Below are positions 12,245 to 23,530 of a stretch of 64,000 bases of DNA, in pieces. The stretch is taken from assembly GCA_963978545.1 (NCBI GenBank), contig OZ021725.1:87528305-87592304 (forward strand). Direction: 5' to 3'. The first letter of the stretch is position 1. Every line of letters starts with the position of its first letter. The notes beneath the pieces were generated by a model. It saw only the letters and a list, made by a program, of their open reading frames with translations. It searched no databases and was not told the DNA's origin. The DNA is from Linyphia triangularis. Taxonomy: Eukaryota; Arthropoda; Arachnida; Araneae; Linyphiidae. The position numbers were made by a program, and so were the translations under genes.

Positions 12245-13187
12245 TCTCTATGTATAAAAGGCAAAGTCCTCACTGAATGATTCATTTACTCATCACTAAT
12301 TCTCTCACTTCCCATATAGTCACAAGTCTGAAATTTGGTACAAATGTCAATAAGGAAAAACATAAAAAAAGTAAACTATTCCAATCTAGATTAGCCAATT
12401 ATTTTAAGGAGTCAAATGTTCCAAACGAGGGATAATTCAAATGTTCCGCTTCCCTTACAGTCACAACTCTGAAATTTAGTACAAATGTCAATAAGGAAAA
12501 ACATAAAAAAAGTAAACTACTCCAATCTAGATAAGCCAATTATTTTACGGAGTCAAATGTTCCAAACGAGGTATAATTCAAATGTTCCTCTCCCCTTATA
12601 GTCACAACTCTGAAATTTGGTACAAATGTCGACAAGAACAGACATAGAAAAAGAAAGCTATTTCGATATCGATCAATCTTTTCTGAGGATCCAAAAGTTC
12701 AAAACGAGGGATATTCAAATATAGTCACAACATTGATATTTGGTACAAATGTCAACAAGGCGAAGCATCGAAACAGTAAACTATTCCGTTGTTGATTAAC
12801 CAATTTTAAAGGGTCGAAACTTTCCAAACGAGAAATATCCCAAGTCCCACTCACAATGAACTCTGCAATTTTGATACAAGTGCTGTTTGTTTAAGATATC
12901 CCAATCTCCATTCACTAGCTTTAAAGGGGTCTAAACTTTCGGATTGAGGGACATTCAAATGTCCCATTTCCAATTTAGTCACATCACTGAAAATTAGAAT
13001 CAAAAAGCAGTTGTACAATTTGGAGCAAATATCTACAAAGGCAAACGATGGAAAAGTAAGGTATTCCGATCTCGATAAACTAATTTCCGTCGGACGAAAC
13101 GGGATCAAATGCCCGAAATGAACAAATTTTTCCTATGCTAAATTACGTACGGTAAAATTTCGTAGCGAATAACGGGTATTCAGCTAG
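12245..13187 (+). mobile_element. Non-autonomous Helitron with internal minisatellite
   Basis: The left end begins TCTCTATGTATAAAAGGCAA after an A, and the right end has a short hairpin (GAATA, ACGGG, TATTC) followed by CAGCTAG and then a T. This fits the Helitron pattern of a 5' TC, a 3' hairpin plus CTRR, and insertion between A and T without target duplication. Arthropod Helitrons commonly end in a GGTAWTCAGCTAGT-like sequence. Between the ends lie about six imperfect units of 110-140 bases, each with GAAATTTGGTACAAATGTC-like and TTCCAAACGAGG-like segments. The first two units are nearly identical and later ones diverge. No Rep/helicase protein is encoded, so it would depend on an autonomous copy elsewhere. 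Confidence 0.85.
12320..13110 (+). repeat. Helitron-internal minisatellite, ~140-bp units
   Basis: Unit starts are marked by GTCACAA.TCTGAAATTTGGTA at about 12319, 12460, 12600 and 12722, with two further diverged units near 12850 and 12980. Units one and two differ at only a few positions over 140 bases. The last units retain the TTTCCAAACGAG-like and ATTCAAATGTCCC segments. Such internal tandem repeats are common in non-autonomous Helitrons. Confidence 0.8.
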
Positions 13188-13754
13188 TATTGTAAATTCA
13201 TTTAAATTTTCTGTTAGCATATTTTTAATAGTATAATATTTATTTTAAAATGCATAATGAATTATTTTTCGGGGATTAATACAGAGAAAGGAATACTGAT
13301 TACTGATCTCTTACCACAACTTCTGGATAGCTTAAAAGAGGTTTCTTCTCTGTAAGCAGATGAAGTCAATTAATACTTCCCCCTATCTATTCTACGTTAT
13401 AGGTTGCCCTTGGTTACAAACACATTCTAACTAGTTTAAGGTGTGGGAGTTGTTAATATATATCTCTATGGTAATTGGTAATCACTAAGTCTTCTTCGTC
13501 TTCAAGTCAATTACCAAGCATGCACAGAAGTTTGAGATCTGTGACTGTGTTCTAGTATATTTTTTTATTATTATTATTATTATTTTTCAGTTATGTCCAC
13601 TATGGAAAAATGCAGAGGGATTTTTTTCCCTTTTTATGATATTTTAATTTTGAAAAAGGAAATAATAAGATGGAAAAGGAAATGTTATTCTTCCATACTA
13701 TTGATGTATATTTAATGCATTTAATAGAAGTATTTTATCTTTGGCGTAACAAAA

Positions 13755-13793
<39 letters not shown>

Positions 13794-14254
13794 TGATGGC
13801 TGTATCTTATTTTCTAATTTATGAAATAAAAAAAATGAAAGTCACGTTGTAATTTAAGGAAGGTTATTAATAATTATAAATAGTTTGTCTTCTCATTAGA
13901 GTTGATTTTCCTATGAAAACTAAACCAAATTTTTAAACGTTCAATAGCAATCCCATAATATATTATGCCAAATTTAGATTTAGCATCCGAGAAAAGGTCT
14001 AAATGCCGAATTTCATAATTTTCAAATAAGTGGTTTGTAATTTAAATGATAACAAGGAAATGAGAAGTTAATGTTGAAAAAAAAAATGTTTTTTTATTCA
14101 TAAATCTTTAAATAATTTATATGTTTTAAGTAATTTCTGTTTCAAACGAAAGTTCGTTAAAGGACAGGCAAGATTATCATGCACCTTCTGTATTGAACAG
14201 TTCTTCAATAAATTATTAATTAATAAAACAATTTTTTCCTGAGTTAAGCATGAA
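13188..14254. other. No recognised gene; A34 homopolymer
   Basis: AT-rich sequence with a TTATTATTATT run near 13565-13585 and an uninterrupted A run at about 13757-13790. The poly(A) run follows AACAAAAC and has no obvious retrotransposed body upstream. The 60-codon frame at 13670-13852 contains the run as polylysine and is not a gene. Confidence 0.5.
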
Positions 14255-14355
14255 TGTTCGTTGTGGTTCGGAATCCACGTTAGGCTGTAGGTCCCGGCCT
14301 GATTAGCTTTTACTATGTATAAAAATAGGTCGTTGAGTGTAGCAAGCAACCAACA
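14255..14355 (+). mobile_element. Second SINE family (B), 3'-body fragment
   Basis: This segment matches the reverse strand of 17693-17790 and the end of 55475-55530. Shared blocks are TTGTGGTTCGGAA.CCACGTT, GGCCTGATTAG and AAAAATAGGTCGTTGAG, followed here by AAGCAACCAAC. The ACCAAC-type tail resembles that of the common SINE in this window. I see no clear A and B boxes in this fragment, so only the 3' body is present. Confidence 0.6.
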
Positions 14356-15465
14356 TAGTTTACCTCCTCCCCACCTTTCCAAGAATTTCTTTTATTAGAT
14401 CTTAAACAAAACACTGGTCTTAAGCAAAACACTGGTGCAAACTGCAATATTCCACTATTATATTCCACGTAAAGCCTTTTATAATTTTTTTGCGTATTGT
14501 ACATGACAATAAGCAAAATGTAATAAGAATTATCATAGATATTCATAAAATTGTATATATATATTTATTATTTTTGTTGCGATTTGTATTATTGTTGGAA
14601 ATTTTATTATAGTGCAATTCAAAATGTTTCGCTTTCGACAGACAATAAAGCGCAACATTTTATTAAAATGTCTTGTTGAACTTAATTCGAAATTCTTAGT
14701 ATCGCTTGAAATTCTTGTTGCTACAACTACAAAGGAGGAAAACCTTTGAAAAGTAGAAAACGCTTCCTTATTTTACGACCTTGTAAATTTTTCTCCGGAA
14801 GATTTATTTTTATAAGAATAATAAAGGAGCTCAAGAAAGGTAAAAGGGAAAAAAATTTGTGCGACAGATGTTGAAAACTACGAAGAATTTGTAAGCAAAG
14901 TTATAATTCCGAAGCAAACGTTATTAAGAAAAAGTTGCGGAATGAATTTTATGCATTTCTCTTTATGCAAAGTGTATTTTTTTTTAATATAAACGTCTTG
15001 TCAAAGATATTATGATAATATAAATATTAAAGAAAAGTATAGTTAGGAGGAAATAAAAGAAAAGTAATAGAGGGGTGATATCTATTACTATAAATAACAA
15101 TATAGGTTAACAAAAAAATTTTTTTTTTTGGTGTCTAAGATATTATAATTGATTTTGGCTGTATTTGGGCTGCTGAATCAAAATATAAAATCCATTTTTC
15201 TCTATCAGCTCTATTTTTTTAGATCAGTTCTATTTTTTTAGATCAGTTCTTTTTTTAATGTGCAGTTCTGCACGAAATATGCAATTCTAGCTCCAATTTG
15301 TGAAGTTCTAAATCACTTATTTCATCAATTATTTTTATCTAGTAATTATCACTGGAATCAATTTAAAACAACCCTAGCAAGTGGATTTATCGTAATTTAG
15401 TCTCAGCAAGTTGCCTGACTTCTCAATCAGGGGTAGTGAAGAACTCAACGTTTCACCAATTACCA
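14356..15465. other. No recognised feature
   Basis: AT-rich DNA with the direct repeat AGATCAGTTCT (TATTTTTTT) near 15220-15250. Short frames at 14098-14382 and 14313-14546 on the minus strand overlap the SINE fragment and are not coding. Confidence 0.45.
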
Positions 15466-15888
15466 AAGCTCTGTGAGTACGAGTATTGTCCCTCTGATCA
15501 CTCTTCTGATAGTAATGGTGATTGTAAATATGAGGGAATATCATCAATTCCTCAATATTTAAACCAGGATGAACCTTACCAGAGAATACAACCTGTCGAA
15601 AGATGCTTCTGAATTACTATCTTTCAGGTTAAAAGAAAAAAGGAACCAAATTTACTTTTTACCGAACAAGAAAAAAGGATCTACTAGTCTTCTGTCACGA
15701 AGACAATCTTGTATTTTTTCACGAAATGAGGGGACTCCTAGAAAAATGTGTCTTTTAGAATATTTTCCAGATGATTGGAGCCTATTTATTGATAGCTCAA
15801 AGCGAAATTTGAAATGTGTCCTTGTACACAATGGGATCAAATGTGGTTCAATATTAATGCTCATTCAACGAAAATGAAAGAAGCTATT

Positions 15889-16045
15889 TTTTAGTTTTTG
15901 ATTTATGTTATTCCATTAAGTGATCCTTTTCGTACCAACTCATTAATTGCCAAGGTTTTATGTAAAGTAGTTTCTAAATGTACTGGGATAGAAGATTGTA
16001 ACATAGCGAGTATAGGGAAATGATCTCTACCAGGACTTCCTTTAA
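15889..16045 (+). mobile_element. Half of the long-TIR MITE, inside the pseudogene
   Basis: This sequence matches the right half of the elements at 25731-26138 and 38163-38574: CATTAAGTGATCC, AAAGTAGTTTCTAAATG, CTGGGATAGAAGATTGTAAC, CATAGCGAGTATAGG and AGGACTTCCT. Only the right half is present. It interrupts the dead gene between its third and fourth recognisable segments, directly left of a SINE. Confidence 0.8.
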
Positions 16046-16049
16046 AGAT

Positions 16050-16231
16050 GGCTGACCAAACGGGATAGTGGTTAGCGTGCTAGCTTCTAGACCGCGAGGT
16101 TGTGGGTTCGAGTCCCGTGTAAGGCATGGGTGTTTGTGAATGTATGTTGGCTTGTCTAATGACGAATGTTTCGGCCCATTATAGCCCTCGTGTTGCTGAC
16201 GGCGCCAGATAAATCTGAAAACAACCAAACA
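16050..16231 (+). mobile_element. tRNA-derived SINE (family A), copy 1
   Basis: The head reads as a degenerate tRNA: GATAGTGGTTAGCGTGCTAG as the A-box region and GTGGGTTCGAGTCCCG as a nearly perfect B box of an internal RNA polymerase III promoter. The body follows (GGCATGGGTGTTTGTGAATG, GACGAATGTTTCGG, CTGACGGCGCCAGAT) and the element ends AAAACAACCAAAC. Six further copies, all in the opposite orientation, lie in this window. This copy sits inside the pseudogene next to a MITE fragment; I could not define its target duplication. Confidence 0.9.
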
Positions 16232-16620
16232 ACTTTGGTAGTGGAGAAGAAAAAATATCATGAACATCAATGAGTAATTTGAGTGGAACTATCCTTGCTT
16301 CTTGTGCTTCTGGGATAGCAGAGACAAAACGGCACCACTGAGTTAAAAAAGCGTGGCCAAAGAGAGAAAACATGAGCTTTGAGGAAAAGAAAGTCATAAA
16401 CGATTCCTTAGTTGAATGATAGAAACCATCTTTTCTTCACTACGTATTAAGATGGGCCTTACGAAGTAGTTTGTAAAAGGCTCTTGATAATAACGGATCA
16501 TGCTTTGCATATACAAGTTTCACTTGAGTGGGGAAAGAATTAAAGCAGGAATGTTTGACGGCCCACAAATAAGACAATTCATTAAGGATCCTGTATTCGT
16601 AAATTCGATGAATGAGACTG

Positions 16621-17020
16621 AGCAAAAAGCCTCAACTTCATTTGTTGCTGATGTTGTCGGAAATTTTCTGAGCAAAAAGCCTCAACTTCACTTGTTGCTG
16701 ATGTTGTCGGAAATTTTCTGAGCAAAAAGCCTCAACTTCATTTGTTGCTGATGTTGTTGGAAATTTTCTGAGCAAAAAGCCTCAACTTCATTTGTTGCTG
16801 ATGTTGTCGGAAATTTTCTGAGCAAAAAGCCTCAACTTCATTTGTTGCTGATGTTGTCGGAAATTTTCTGAGCAAAAAGCCTCAACTTCATTTGTTGCTG
16901 ATGTTGTCGGAAATTTTCTGAGCAAAAAGCCTCAACTTCATTTGTTGCTGATGTTGTCGGAAATTTTCTGAGCAAAAAGCCTCAACTTCATTTGTTGCTG
17001 ATGTTGTCGGAAATTTTCTG
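16621..17020 (+). repeat. Eight tandem copies of a 50-bp pseudogene segment
   Basis: Exactly eight 50-base units starting AGCAAAAAGCCTCAACTTCA occupy 400 bases. They differ at only two positions (C for T in unit 2, T for C in unit 3). The unit derives from the pseudogene, where it encodes part of the ...FVADVVGNFLS segment. Fifty is not a multiple of three, so the amplification also breaks the frame. Near-identity of the units shows that expansion or homogenisation is much younger than the decay of the gene. Confidence 0.95.
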
Positions 17021-17692
17021 AGCGAACGCGAAGTTGTAAACTACGGTAAACGAGTTTCTTAACAATTTCAAATCCCTTGGTTGTAACATGAGTATTAAGG
17101 TGCACTACACGGTCAATTAAACCGTTTTTCTGAAAATTTAGGAGATATCAGTGAGAACAGGGTTAAAAATTCACCAGGATACTAAAACTATGAAGGAAGG
17201 ACCAGGATACATCGCTACCAAGAAAGTTGGAATACGCATATGATGGCATATGACTGCTGGAGTTTAAAAAGGGACTATTTCACAATACATTCAAGAATGT
17301 CAAGGAAAAGAAACTTCCAAAGTATTCAGTGACTATAATTAGTTTCATTGATGATTTTTCCCTTTATTTTTTTTATATAATAATATCTGCATAATAATAA
17401 AAATTCTCTGTTTAGTTTCTTATTTGATCTATGGATGTAACTTAAACTAATGTAATGTTTTCACTAAAATGTTTTATCTTAGAAATTCATGCTGATAGGC
17501 AAAAACTAATGCCATATTTGAATTCAGGGCAATAAATTCATATGAAATCAGCTCCAAATACCCCTGCACCAAAACCACTGTTGGACTGTGTATATATTGT
17601 AATATATTGCTTATGCATTCCAACGTTCAGCAATCCTCTCCAAATCTATTCTATTGGGTTCAAATCAGTCATCTGAGGTATTGTTTTTTGTT

Positions 17693-17790
17693 GGCTGATT
17701 TTGTAGGCTCAACGACCTATTTTTATGCACAATGACGACTAATCAAGCCGGGGCCTACAATTTAACGTGGGTTCCGAACCACAACGAACA
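17693..17790 (-). mobile_element. SINE family B fragment
   Basis: On the minus strand this carries GTGGTTCGGAACCCACGTT, CCCGGCTTGATTAG and ATAAAAATAGGTCGTTGAG, matching 14255-14355 and the right flank of the palindrome at 55475-55530. Only this conserved core is present, followed by CATCCATG at the other side. Confidence 0.6.
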
Positions 17791-17799
17791 TCCATGCAC

Positions 17800-18720
17800 A
17801 ACATGCCTGACATCCATGTCTGCTCTGAAATTTTCAACATAAGTAGCTTTGGCTTCTAATTGGACTTTTGACAAAAGAGAATGTTAAAATTTTAATTCGT
17901 TTTTTAATCAATTTTTGTAATTAATATTTTCACAAAAAGCGAATAGGCCTAGAGCTCTGAAAACTTTAACATAAGTAGTTATGGCCTTTTAATTTTGATT
18001 TTTATAAACACGTGTTAAAATATTCTCAAAGGGGTGCTGTATTATTGTATTAACGGGGATTTTTTTTTCTCGACAAGGGACGGGTTTCTAATATTAAGGG
18101 TTTACGCAGCAATTAGTTATTGGTGAATGAAGCGAGCTTATGTTGTATAAAAATGTTTCTTTAAGAAGAACGCCCATGTAGTTCAGCTGATTTGACTACT
18201 CTTCGAACAATTTCAGATGAAATTAAAGTCAAACAATTTTCCCGGTATTCTGAATACATTTTCATAGCACATAAACGTGGATTTTTCTTAAATTTTCTAA
18301 CATCGTAACTTGCCCAAAAGAGTTTTTAAAGCTTTAATCGAGAGGTATAACTGCACATTAAATAGAGAGTCTGATGGGAGTAGGTTCAAGTTTCTTTACT
18401 CTTTTATAAAATTGCTTAGCTCTAGATTAGTCTCGTACAGTTCTGAGGTACATATGTAATGTTTTGACGATACATTACTGTAGTTTGGAGGCTAAATAAA
18501 TGAAGTTTTCGTACTTACGTATTAAACAGTCGACCGTAATGTTTTTTTATCGTAACGAAAATTTCGCCAATTGTTGAATTGCTTTCCTGTTGCCAAAATG
18601 ACAAAATAAATTTTGTAATTTATTAAGTGCTTGATCATAATGTCCTTCTCAATCGAAAATGCATTCTTACATACATTTTTATAACAACGTGCAAAAAATT
18701 AAACTTTTTTTTTTAACTAT
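17800..18720. other. Spacer with a two-copy ~115-bp repeat
   Basis: Two diverged copies of a segment with GCTCTGAAA, AACATAAGTAG and TTGGCTTCTAATT / ATGGCCTTTTAATT lie at about 17825 and 17955. The remainder is AT-rich and unrecognised. Confidence 0.45.
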
Positions 18721-18961
18721 TTTGAATCCAAAATTGTGGCGAAAGTAGTACTTTTTCGTGAGGAGTGTGGGAAAGTAACTTTCTCGTACTAGTGGGAAAA
18801 ACTACTTTCACGCACGCTTCGTACTCAAGTATTATACAGTCATGGCGTTGAAATGACATATTTTCAGAAGAAATTCATCGCCAACATTAATAAATATATG
18901 AATTAAAATATATTTTTTTGCACGTAAGTATAAAAAATAATGTATGCAACACACGTGTGAA

Positions 18962-19014
18962 AATACTTTTTCAAACTAGACAAATAAGCGTTTTTACTCG
19001 TTTGAAAAAGTATT
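18962..19014. repeat. Perfect 15-bp hairpin
   Basis: AATACTTTTTCAAAC at 18962-18976 is the exact reverse complement of GTTTGAAAAAGTATT at 19000-19014, with a 23-base loop. Further left, GAAAGTAGTACTTTTTCG and AAAACTACTTTC near 18740-18810 are related inverted motifs, and ACTAGTGGGAAA / TTTCCCCACTAGT is repeated in inverse. The whole 18735-19035 region may be a small fold-back element. Confidence 0.6.
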
Positions 19015-19217
19015 ACTTTCCCCACTAGTTACATACATAACTATTTTTTTAAAGATCAAGAAGAAAGCGAGCGAACACATCTTTTTTTTTTTTTTTATTT
19101 TTTTTTTTTTATTAAATTAAAATAGAATGTCAAATCATCACGTAAATTACGCTGATGTGTTAATCGACGATAACATGTTGGTTACAACTTTTGGTTGACT
19201 ATGTTTTTCCAAAATTT

Positions 19218-19390
19218 TTGGTTGGTTGTTTTCAGATTATCTGGCGTCGTCAGCAACACAAGGGCTATAATGCGCCGAAACTTTCGTCATTAGACAAGCT
19301 AACATACATATACAAACACCCATGCGTAACACGGGACTCGAACCCGCAACCTCGTGGTCCAGAAGCTAGCACGCTAACCACTATACCGCT
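19218..19390 (-). mobile_element. tRNA-derived SINE (family A), copy 2
   Basis: This reverse copy begins at its tail (TGGTTGGTTGTTTTCAG) and ends at the tRNA-like head; the B box is GGTTCGAGTCCCGTG on the minus strand. TTCCAAAATTT on the left and TTCCAAATTT on the right are a probable target duplication. The first bases of the tRNA head (GCCGACCAAAC in other copies) are missing. Confidence 0.9.
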
Positions 19391-19744
19391 TTCCAAATTT
19401 TTTTTTTTTTTTTGCTACTACAAAAAGATCGATGGTTTAATGTGTATGATCAAATGGGATCATACTTATTATCCTGTCGATCATTGAAGAATTTTTCTTG
19501 GGCACTCAACTACAAGAACTATAGGGTTAACCACCTACTTCATTCTTTGAATTAAAAAATTTTCATTTTAAAAAAGTTTAAAAAACATGGTCAACAAAGT
19601 TTAATTACCAAAAATTTTCTAACAAAGTTCAAATTACTGGACCACGGTCTATAAAGTATTTATGCATCCCATCAGAATGATGATTTAATATTTAAATAAA
19701 GAATTTATTTAGATTTGCAAAATATATTGGCAACAGTAAAAATT

Positions 19745-20530
<786 letters not shown>

Positions 20531-20538
20531 AAAAACGC

Positions 20539-20558
20539 AAAAAAAAAAAAAAAAAATC

Positions 20559-20599
<41 letters not shown>
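20539..20599. repeat. A18 / T39 homopolymer pair
   Basis: A run of A (about 20539-20556), the bases TCGA, and then about 39 T residues form an almost perfect A/T hairpin at the right edge of the family C repeat. Run lengths are likely imprecise. Confidence 0.85.
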
Positions 20600-20600
<1 letters not shown>

Positions 20601-20697
20601 ACAGAATGCTATACTTTCATTACTCTACGTATTACATATAGGTAAAGAAATTAAAAATCAACAATTGACGAATATTTCGTCACTGTTAAAAAGATCG

Positions 20698-20880
20698 TGG
20701 GCTCCGTTATCCTGGTGGTTAGAGTATCGAGCTCATGATCCGAGGATTGTGGGTTCGGTCCTCGACGGTTACCAAAGATCGGTGATGAACTAATAAGGGC
20801 AGGTGATCATTAAATCTGCCTTGGCCTCAATGTCCTCTCATTGGTGTGGTGGGGTTGGAGAGAGGGGTTTACCCTAGAAG
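20698..20880 (+). mobile_element. tRNA-derived SINE of another family (Met-like head)
   Basis: GGTGGTTAGAGTATCGAGCT followed by CATGATCCGAGGATT, then GTGGGTTCGGTCCTCGACGG, forms a tRNA-like head with A box, a CAT in the anticodon position and a B box with one change (GGTTCGGTCC). The body continues GATCGGTGATGAACTAATAA and TCATTAAATCTGCC, as in many arthropod tRNA SINEs. It shares the B-box logic but not the body of SINE family A. The 3' boundary is uncertain. Confidence 0.75.
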
Positions 20881-22384
20881 ATTTCGATCTAATGTTCTTC
20901 TATAGATGCTCAAAATCACGAGACGTATATGATTGTGTTAAACACTTTATAAGTGGCAGAAATAGACAATCGGAATTTCCAAACCAAACCAATCCAAAAA
21001 TATCCCTAATGGTCGACGGTTTAATACGTAAGAGTCAAAATTTTCAAATAGCTATTTATTATAAGAAAGTATTAAATGAATTTTTAACTTAGCACCTTGA
21101 TTTTCACGCCTATGCCAACAGACAACCAATTACGCTTGATCCTGCTGCTATCCAGTCATCCTATAAAATCTAAGTACTCCGTAGTGACATTGTAGCATCT
21201 CTCCCAACCAACATCCTCTTCCGCATCGGCTATGGAAATCGATCTCAATTTGATGCGGACGCAGATGATGGAGTGACACTCATCTGTAACCTCTCCCTTC
21301 CTTCATCGATGAGGAGAGAGAATGGGTTAGACAAGGAAGCTGGGAATATCGCCCTCTTTAAAAGTAATTTCCTTTGTTTTTAAGGGGGGGGGTTCCTGTT
21401 GAAAGATTTTTTTTTTTTTTTTTAATCCCTCGAATTGTCGTTTGGCGTTCTTTGTGTGACCTTAGAGGAGAGAAATTGTGTTGGAAGAGTTGGAATGCTG
21501 AAATAGATGTCAATAAAATATTTATTCTTTAGAGGATGGGTGATATTTCTGATTGAAATTTGTGACTGCACTTGTGTATTTTGATGAGGGGATAAGGAAT
21601 GGATTTTGTCTTTTGCGTTGTCGTAAGTTGCCGTAAAGATTGATGTTCTAATTTATTGAATGGTGAAGTTTTCATTTTTGGTGTATGAAGATTAAAATTA
21701 TGTTACATTGAATATAAAATTGTGTAACCAATTAGTTAGAGATGCACTTGAATTTCGAGATGTTTCTATATTCTGTTTATTCAAAATGAGTAAAGATTTG
21801 TTACATTTTACCGGATACGTTGAAATTTAGTTAAGAAAATCCTCTGCAAATCAAGTTTTTTTTGTTTTGTTTTTTTGTACAGAACCTTAAATTTGTTTTA
21901 AGGAAGTTTCACATTTTCAAATACACACCCAGTTATTTTTATAGGCAAGCCGTACTTTCCTGTATTGTAGAAAACGGGTGCAATGATTTAATACTTTTAA
22001 ATTAAATTTCGCATAAACATTTCTAAGATGGTTATGTTTAAAGTAAGATTTTCACTTTTCAGATTGAAAGTATTTAAAAACCTTTTAATAACAGTGTGAA
22101 AAAATACTTTAAAATCTTAATTTTTATCAAAATGGTATTTACAAAATACGTCAAAAGATTTAATATTTCAGCAGCACTTACCCAATGTTGCCAGGCGTAG
22201 TATTACGCTGTTGTTTTACCTATATTCTGACGTAGTGCTTTTCTTAGTACTATTTAAAGTAGGGGAAGTCTTAGTTTTTGAGGGACTATTGATATTTAGA
22301 TAGGTAAAAATATTATTAAATATTCTATGTTCAAAATTAAACATTGCCTACCTAAGAATTTTAAGTCCGATGTCTGGTAACGCT
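20881..22384. other. No recognised gene
   Basis: Bases 21100-21400 are GC-richer (CATCTCTCCCAACCAACATC, GCGGACGCAGATGATGG) and may be the tail of the SINE or an older repeat. A G9 run (21385-21393) and a T run follow. The 83-codon frame at 20841-21092 overlaps the SINE body and is not a gene. Confidence 0.45.
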
Positions 22385-22740
22385 GTCAAGAGTAGCACAA
22401 ATCCGCTGGCCAATATTTGCGCGATACTGGCCAATTCCGATGTGGACCGTTGTAAACTGGCCGTTACTACGGATTTTTGTCAACCTCGCCTTGTGTTGGG
22501 TAAAATACACTGGAAGTTCTGAAATGTTGATGAAGAGTTTTAAAACTGAAATATAGTGTTTTAAGAAAGGATTGAGGGGTAAAAAAAAATATGTTTTGTA
22601 ATGATTTTGACAAGTTTATTTTTTTAAAAGAAAAAATTTGTATTTTGGAACGATGCTTGAGGTTCAGCATGGGCTGGCCATTCTTCCCAGAATCCCTATT
22701 TCGGACATTGGTCAATACCGAGGTGTTACCTGGGAAGATA
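22385..22740 (-). mobile_element. TTGGCCA-rich MITE, copy 2 (reverse)
   Basis: Read on the minus strand it matches 5826-6165 and 29457-29757. On the plus strand it starts AGTAGCACAAATCCGCTGG followed by CCAATATTTGCGCG and ends ...GGTCAATACCGAGGTGTTAC. Three TTGGCCA/TGGCCAAT-like motifs lie in the first 80 bases. An AT-rich middle with AAAATTTGTATTTTGGAACG is shared with the other copies. Confidence 0.75.
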
Positions 22741-22864
22741 TCAACTGCACCAATTTGAACAGGTTTTTTTTACTTTCAATTACCCATATGTATATTAAAG
22801 GTAATGAAAGTATAGCATTCGGTAAAGGAAAGAAAAAAATTCGTTTTTTTATTTACTTATTTAT

Positions 22865-23530
22865 TTATATTATTTTTTTGGCATTTCTCCACGTTTTGGA
22901 ACATCCTAATTTCAAAAAAGTTATCTAGAAAAAATGGGTGTCTGTGTGTATGTGGTTAGCATAACTTCCGAACCAAATTAAACTAAGATGTTCAAATTTG
23001 GTGTGCGGGTTGGTGGTGGCACAAGGACCTACCATTAAGGTTTTTGTCAAAATAGCGCATGCGCATATGGTAGCTGCCACTGAAAAAATCATCAAAATTG
23101 CTATAAATCGGCTTTAAGGATTTTGATCAAAATTGCTATGGCAATTCCTCTGAAGGTGTTCTAAACATTCTCACCACCAAAATTCCCATAAAAATACGAT
23201 AAAAGCATGAAAAGTTAAAAAACGAGTGCCTTTAACACAGAGCTCTCTGCCCTTGAGCATCTGCCATTAACGATGGATTTTTTTACATTTCACGCATAAG
23301 CAAGAACAATGTAATGTCTATCGAATAAAGTCACAATTTTTGCCATTTTGGCAGGTTTTTTTTTTTTCTGCTCATGTTAAAATTATTGCCAAATATATCG
23401 CCAAACTGGCCATTTTTATTCAAATGAGAGAAAATAATAAAATGGTAAGTAACACAATGTAAAATTTTACTGCAATGACCAATGTTATATAGTGTAATTG
23501 AAAGTTGTGCGATGTTCCACACCCCTAGTT
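22865..23530 (-). mobile_element. ~650-bp interspersed repeat (family C), copy 2
   Basis: On the plus strand this begins CGTTTTGGAACATCCTAATT and ends GTTGTGCGATGTTCCACACC followed by CCTAGTTTC, the reverse of the other copies. It retains TTCAAATTTGGTGTGCGG, GCGCATGCGCATATGG and GGCCATTTTTATTC. AAACTAGGGGTGT on the minus strand matches the start of the 61985 copy, which fixes that end. The A/T microsatellite of copy 1 is absent. Confidence 0.75.

Larger units (their letters stand above)
15465..17330 (+). pseudogene. Decayed copy of a multicopy arthropod protein gene
   Basis: Pieces of one protein appear in order on the plus strand but in different frames. Around 15480-15570 there is an acidic N-terminal stretch; 15569-15877 reads LTREYNLSKDASELL and later FIDSSKRNLKCVLVHNG. 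After two mobile insertions, 16285-16410 reads CFLCFWDSR, then KAWPKRENMSFEEKKVIND after a frameshift. Then 16530-16620 reads RIKAGMFDGPQIRQFIKD, about 17060-17110 SLGCNMSIKVHY, and about 17200-17270 RYQESWNTHMMAYDCWSLKR. I recall this succession from a large family of uncharacterised proteins repeated many times in spiders and other arthropods; its function is unknown to me. Stops and frameshifts, an inserted MITE fragment and SINE, and a 50-bp amplification show that this copy is dead. No introns are evident, so it may be a processed or transposon-carried copy. Confidence 0.75.

Noticed and set aside
20698..20770. Functional tRNA-Met gene
   Set aside because: The B box is altered, the acceptor stem does not pair and a SINE body follows, so it is a SINE head.
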